DNA of 64,000 nucleotides from JBBKWJ01 sp037968895 (GTDB lineage Bacteria; Actinomycetota; Acidimicrobiia; Acidimicrobiales; SZUA-35). Below, one piece after another: positions 60,264 to 64,000 of this stretch. The stretch covers positions 1 to 64,000 of the forward strand of contig JBBKWJ010000286.1 in assembly GCA_037968895.1 (NCBI GenBank). The letters run 5' to 3'. Under the pieces are notes generated by a model. The model was not told the DNA's origin and did no database searches. It saw nothing but the letters and a program-made list of their open reading frames with translations. Position 1 is the stretch's first letter, and each line of letters begins with the position of its first letter. The translations under genes were made by a program, and so were the position numbers.

Positions 60264-60371
60264 CGTGTACTCCTCGAAAGTGAAATTCGTTGAGAACGCA
60301 CACTACGGCCTAATTCATGACAAAACCACCCGGGTTTATCAAGATTTGCAATATGGACGACGTATCCCTGC

Positions 60372-60929
60372 TCAGGAGCCGGTATAGACGCCGATATATG
60401 GAAGGTTCCGGTAGCGCTGGGCGACGTCAAGACCGTAACCGATCACAAATGCCTCGCCTGGAACTGAAAACCCTGTGTAGTCGACCTGCACTCCGTCGGC
60501 CTGACGCCCGTCGCGGACAAGCAAACTGCACGTTCGAACTGTTGCCGGACCCTGAGCGCTGATGTGATCGAGCAGGAACTTCATGGTGAGCCCGGAGTCG
60601 ATGATGTCTTCGACGAGAATCACATGCCTCCCGAACACGCTCTCATCAAGGTCCTTAACGATTTTTACGATGCCGCTCGAGGTCATCTGGTTTCCGTACG
60701 ACGACACGGCCATGAAGTCGACTTCGACCGGACCCTCGATGGTTCTCATGAGATCGGCCACAAAGATGACCGATCCTTTCAGAATCGCGATGAGAAGCGG
60801 CACCTCGCCTGCGAGGTCGCGAGTGATCTCCGCCCCGAGTTCGGCGACCCTGGTCTGTAGCGAAGCCGCATCGATCAGAATCTCGCCGAGGTCGCCTTCA
60901 GGTGGGAACTGTGCTGATAGGTCGCTCAC
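60372..60929 (-). CDS. hpt: Hypoxanthine phosphoribosyltransferase
   Basis: The 185-residue enzyme salvages hypoxanthine and guanine with PRPP. It has LLIAILKGSVIFVADLMR, the flexible-loop SSYGNQMTSSG, the PRPP motif VILVEDIIDSGLTM and the purine-binding end FVIGYGLDVAQRYRNLPYIG. GTG 60929 overlaps the stop of the enoyl-CoA hydratase gene. Confidence 0.95.
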   Translation of the reverse strand: MSDLSAQFPPEGDLGEILIDAASLQTRVAELGAEITRDLAGEVPLLIAILKGSVIFVADLMRTIEGPVEVDFMAVSSYGNQMTSSGIVKIVKDLDESVFGRHVILVEDIIDSGLTMKFLLDHISAQGPATVRTCSLLVRDGRQADGVQVDYTGFSVPGEAFVIGYGLDVAQRYRNLPYIGVYTGS

Positions 60930-61711
60930 TGGCCGGTGAAGGACGCCTTGCCGGGCCCTGACTCCAAGAAACTGGTGATGCCAATGACTGCGTCGTCGGT
61001 TTGGAACGAGGCGACGAATTCGCGCTTCTCGATTGCGATCGCTTCTTCGATGGAAACGTGCAGACCATCCATGATGGCCTTCTTCACGTTGGCCAACGCA
61101 GCCGGTCCCTTCGCATACTTGCCCGCAAGCTCGAGTGAGCGGGCGAGAACCTGATCGTCTGCGACAACCTCAGACACGAGACCAATGGCGAGTGCTTCTT
61201 CTGCCTTGACCTGTCGGCCCGTGTAGCTGATTTCCTTCGACCGCGTGACTCCGACAAGGCGAGTGAGCCGCTGGGTGCCACCGGCGCCTGGGATAATGCC
61301 GAGGAGAATTTCGGGTTGGCCGAACACTGCGCCTTCGCCGCAGATACGGAAATCTGTGCTCATCGAAAGCTCGCAGCCACCGCCGAGGGCGTAGCCGTTG
61401 ACGGCGGAGATTGTGATCTGCGACATATTCTCAAGTCGGAAGTTGGCCTCGTTCAGCAGATCAACCATTGCTGAGGGGTCTCGAAAATCGCCCTCAATTG
61501 GAAACTCTGAGATGTCGGCACCAGCAGCAAAGATGCGCTCGCCGCCCCAGACGACGACGGCTCGGATGTCGCCACGGGCCTCGATCTCGTCAACGACCTC
61601 GATCAGCTCTCGTCCAACCTGACTGTTCAACGCGTTGACCTTCGGGCGTTCAAGTCGAATGATCGCAACCCCATCAACATCACTTGGCTGTAGACGTACT
61701 ACCTCACCCAT
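60926..61711 (-). CDS. Enoyl-CoA hydratase/isomerase family protein
   Basis: The 261-residue crotonase-fold protein has GADISEF, AVNGYALGGGCELSMSTDFR (oxyanion hole), GQPEILLGIIPGAGGTQRLT (catalytic Glu) and a C-terminal SFLESGPGKASFTG. It hydrates enoyl-CoA in beta-oxidation. ATG 61711 is chosen because GGAG lies 6 nt upstream; longer frames to 61774 exist. It is translationally coupled to hpt. Confidence 0.93.
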   Translation of the reverse strand: MGEVVRLQPSDVDGVAIIRLERPKVNALNSQVGRELIEVVDEIEARGDIRAVVVWGGERIFAAGADISEFPIEGDFRDPSAMVDLLNEANFRLENMSQITISAVNGYALGGGCELSMSTDFRICGEGAVFGQPEILLGIIPGAGGTQRLTRLVGVTRSKEISYTGRQVKAEEALAIGLVSEVVADDQVLARSLELAGKYAKGPAALANVKKAIMDGLHVSIEEAIAIEKREFVASFQTDDAVIGITSFLESGPGKASFTGQ

Positions 61712-61798
61712 ATCGATCTCCATCGTCGTTCGCCGAACTCGTGCGAGCCCCAGTCTGGTGGCACCGCCATTCAATCATCAACGTCTATCGTCACTCCA

Positions 61799-62800
61799 AT
61801 GGAAACTATTGTTGGGCGACGAGGCTGGCACGCGCGATTCGCCTTCGTCGCCGTTGCCGCCTGCCTCGGCGTCGCAAGTTGCGGTCAGTCACTCAACGAC
61901 TACCTCAATGAGACGGCGGGATCCGAGACCGTCGATTCAATCGCAGCTGAGGGCGAAGAACCGGTCGAGTCAACGACGACGATTCCCGTTCCTGTGGAGT
62001 TCATCGCATTTGGCGACGCCGCCGACTGCCGCGGTCGAGACGCCGAGGTGGCGGCTCTCGTCGATGCCTCTGAGGCCGACATTCTCTTCGTCGGCGACGC
62101 CGCGTACCCAAACGGCTCGGCCGAAGATTTCGCCAACTGCTTCCTTCCGCTCTACGGCGACGACCTCGATCGCTTCCACGCCGTTCCTGGCGACAACGAC
62201 TACAAGACTCCGGGAGCATCCGAGTTCTTCTCGGTGTTCGGCCCGGCGGCCGGCGCTGCTGGCGCAGGTTGGTTCGCATTCGAAACGAACGGCTGGCAGA
62301 TAATCGGAATGAACTCTGAGTGCGACCAGGTCGGAGGATGCGATGAGGGATCACCCCAGTATCAGTGGCTTCAGGCGACCCTCGCTGCGGCCCCAGACGC
62401 CTGCCGCCTGGCCTTCTGGCAGCTCCCCCGATTCACTTCGTCTGCGAATTATCAAGAAATCAACCGCCTCGGTCCCCTCTACGACCTCCTCTACGATGCA
62501 CGAACCGATCTTCTCCTGGTTGGCAATTCGCACCATTATGAACGCTTCGACCGGCTCGGCAAGGATGGCTCGACGGACGATCGGGGTATTCGCAACATCA
62601 CTGTCGGCACCGGCGGCGCACCGCTGACCGAGTTCTCACCCGAACCTCGCGCTGGATCGGCGGTTCGCAACAACAATTCACATGGATTCCTGCAGCTCTC
62701 GCTGCTACCAAACGAGTACAGCTGGACCTTCGTCGGAGCCACCGAACAGTCCGATCTCATCGACTCCGGGGCTAGTTCCTGCGTCAAGTCCGAGTCCTGA
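61799..62800 (+). CDS. Metallophosphoesterase-like lipoprotein
   Basis: The 333-residue protein has a signal peptide with lipobox (ACLGVASCG), a Glu/Thr-rich linker, and a calcineurin-like fold: IAFGDAADC, LFVGDAAYPNG, VPGDNDYKTPG, FWQLPRF, GNSHHYERF. Several metal positions deviate (GNHD is GDND, and the later H-x-P position reads QLP), so activity is uncertain. A TATCGT box ends 7 nt before ATG, indicating a leaderless promoter. Confidence 0.82.
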   Translation: METIVGRRGWHARFAFVAVAACLGVASCGQSLNDYLNETAGSETVDSIAAEGEEPVESTTTIPVPVEFIAFGDAADCRGRDAEVAALVDASEADILFVGDAAYPNGSAEDFANCFLPLYGDDLDRFHAVPGDNDYKTPGASEFFSVFGPAAGAAGAGWFAFETNGWQIIGMNSECDQVGGCDEGSPQYQWLQATLAAAPDACRLAFWQLPRFTSSANYQEINRLGPLYDLLYDARTDLLLVGNSHHYERFDRLGKDGSTDDRGIRNITVGTGGAPLTEFSPEPRAGSAVRNNNSHGFLQLSLLPNEYSWTFVGATEQSDLIDSGASSCVKSES

Positions 62801-62834
62801 GGCAGCCCGCTAACCATCAGCTAGCGTTGTCGTG

Positions 62835-64000
62835 ATGGATCAAGCAATTGCCACCCGGCGCGCGGCAGAACTCGCAGCACTCGGCGCTGAAATCTTCGAC
62901 GTTGTGATTATCGGCGGCGGTATCAACGGTGCGACATCGGCGGCAGCCCTCTCGGCCAAGGGCGCTCGGGTTGCGCTCATTGAGCAAGGCGACTTCGCGT
63001 CGGCGACGAGCCAAGAATCTTCCAACCTCGTGTGGGGCGGGTTCAAGTATTTGGAGAACTACGAGATCCCACTTGTCTTCAAGCTATGTCGCTCGCGCAA
63101 CCGACTCATGAAGAGCTATCCCACATCGATGGCCGAGATCGACTTCCTGGCAACGCTCGACAAGTCATCGCCGTTCCCAAGCTGGCTCGCCTCGCTCGGC
63201 ACTTTCGGCTACTGGGGACTCGGCATGTTCGCGACCAAGCGACCCCGTTATCTGCGGCCAAAGACCATTGAGAAAACCGAACCGATCATCGACACCGACA
63301 ACGCCTCGGCCGCAATCCAATACGGCGATGCGTATCTCAAAGACAACGATGCCAGGTTCGTCTGGCAGTTCGTTCGATCAGCCATCGACGACGGCGCCAC
63401 CGTTTCCAACTACGTCGAGGCCACTGGTGCGCAGTGGGATCCAAACGACGGAGGACTCTGGAGCGTTGATCTGGCCGATCAGGTCAGTGGTGACAAACTC
63501 ACATTGAAGGCGCGATCGGTCGTTAATGCGGCTGGCCCATTCGTCGATGCCTTCAACGCACGAATCGACCTCGCCACGAAGAGCCGCATCGTCTATTCAA
63601 AGGGAATTCACCTCATCGTCCCTGCGCTGACCTCGGGCGACCGAATTCTTGCGTTCTTCGACGACACCCAACGCCTTTTCTACGTCATCCCGATGGCCCA
63701 TCGCTCTGTTATTGGCACAACCGACACACGGACAAACGATCCGAACGAGGGCGTGACAGCACAAGACCGGGCGTTCCTGCTTGAGCAGATCAACGAACGC
63801 CTCGACCTCGAACACCCCCTCACCGAGGCCGACATCATTTCGGAGCGATGCGGAGTTCGTCCCCTCGTTGTGGACAACGACGGCGACGACCACGAAGAAA
63901 TTGATTGGACGACCCTCTCACGGAAGCACGCAGTCGAGGTCGACAAGCCTCGCCGAGTGGTATCGATTTTCGGCGGCAAGCTAACCGACTGCCTCAATGT
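62835..64000 (+). CDS. glpD: FAD-dependent glycerol-3-phosphate dehydrogenase (runs off window)
   Basis: The first 388 residues are present. They show the FAD loop VVIIGGGINGATSAAAL, then EQGDFASATSQESSNLVWGG, then VVNAAGPFVDAF and FYVIPMAHRSVIGTTDT. These are standard for aerobic GlpD, which oxidises glycerol-3-phosphate to dihydroxyacetone phosphate and feeds electrons to quinone. The start ATG 62835 follows TAGCGT by 7 nt; GTG 62832 is possible. No stop is reached before 64000, so the C-terminus is missing. Confidence 0.9.
   Translation, partial: MDQAIATRRAAELAALGAEIFDVVIIGGGINGATSAAALSAKGARVALIEQGDFASATSQESSNLVWGGFKYLENYEIPLVFKLCRSRNRLMKSYPTSMAEIDFLATLDKSSPFPSWLASLGTFGYWGLGMFATKRPRYLRPKTIEKTEPIIDTDNASAAIQYGDAYLKDNDARFVWQFVRSAIDDGATVSNYVEATGAQWDPNDGGLWSVDLADQVSGDKLTLKARSVVNAAGPFVDAFNARIDLATKSRIVYSKGIHLIVPALTSGDRILAFFDDTQRLFYVIPMAHRSVIGTTDTRTNDPNEGVTAQDRAFLLEQINERLDLEHPLTEADIISERCGVRPLVVDNDGDDHEEIDWTTLSRKHAVEVDKPRRVVSIFGGKLTDCLN

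Noticed and set aside
60264..60371. Possible SAM riboswitch or T-box before metY
   Set aside because: No SAM-I, SAM-II or SAM-IV core and no terminator-antiterminator pair could be drawn; only a good ribosome-binding site is present.
1..64000. CRISPR arrays, insertion sequences or prophage
   Set aside because: No regularly spaced repeats, transposase, integrase or phage structural genes were recognised; the only mobile-type sequences are the two DUF222 loci and nearby short repeats.

Overview
The window looks like chromosomal sequence from a high-GC actinobacterium, most likely an aerobic, free-living member of the Acidimicrobiia or a close relative. This placement is inference. It rests on the roughly 60 % GC, frequent GTG starts, leaderless promoters, a DUF222/13E12 HNH endonuclease family, a long-form SerA, a DevR/DevS-like two-component pair, an IclR regulator divergent from leuCD, and DUF4032 and beta-propeller lipoprotein families common in actinobacteria. 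No 16S gene or marker set is present to settle it.

Layout. 1-9.2 kb: the N-terminus of a Gfo/Idh/MocA oxidoreductase (off the left edge), a degenerate DnaQ-like protein, a D-aminoacylase-like amidohydrolase, then purK and a nucleoside salvage group (upp, cdd, add, deoC) with yqgE and a SEC-C-tagged methionine aminopeptidase. 9.3-11.8 kb: a DevR/DevS-like response regulator and histidine kinase. 11.8-25 kb: a large respiratory locus. Leftward run copper-delivery proteins (PCuAC, SCO1, an SCO-like protein), a fused cytochrome b / ferredoxin / MvhD-like / cytochrome c protein, and a ba3-type oxidase (subunits I, II and a 51-residue IIa not previously delimited as a long ORF). Rightward run cytochrome c, a GltD-like flavo-iron-sulfur protein, split cytochrome b6/subunit IV, a Rieske protein, a second cytochrome c and a reductive-dehalogenase-like protein. 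25-30.3 kb: an intact DUF222 HNH gene, a TauE/SafE transporter, a lipase-like hydrolase, paired FluC fluoride channels and a lipoprotein. 30.3-33.2 kb: tRNA-Glu, tRNA-Gln, a YdcF-like protein and gltX together on one strand.

33.2-48.7 kb: a GGDEF-EAL protein, an epimerase, the branched-chain amino-acid genes cimA-ilvE-leuB, greA, an IclR regulator divergent from leuC-leuD, a large beta-propeller lipoprotein and serA. 48.7-53.8 kb: a methyltransferase, a DUF4032 protein, two alpha/beta hydrolases and a decayed DUF222 gene rich in short repeats. 53.8-64 kb: a TauD-like dioxygenase, an S9 peptidase, an aspartate aminotransferase, msrB, a cyclophilin, O-acetylhomoserine sulfhydrylase, hpt, an enoyl-CoA hydratase, a metallophosphoesterase-like lipoprotein and a glycerol-3-phosphate dehydrogenase running off the right edge.

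The standout system is the divergent respiratory locus at 11.8-25 kb. In it a b6-type cytochrome bc complex is translationally coupled to a GltD-like pyridine-nucleotide oxidoreductase. Across the divergent promoter region it faces a ba3 oxidase linked to a cytochrome b carrying a heterodisulfide-reductase-type (MvhD) iron-sulfur domain and a cytochrome c. This suggests NAD(P)H or low-potential electrons feeding directly into a quinone/cytochrome c chain.

A second recurring pattern is that many genes have a TANNNT -10 box ending 6-7 nt before the start codon, as expected for leaderless mRNAs.
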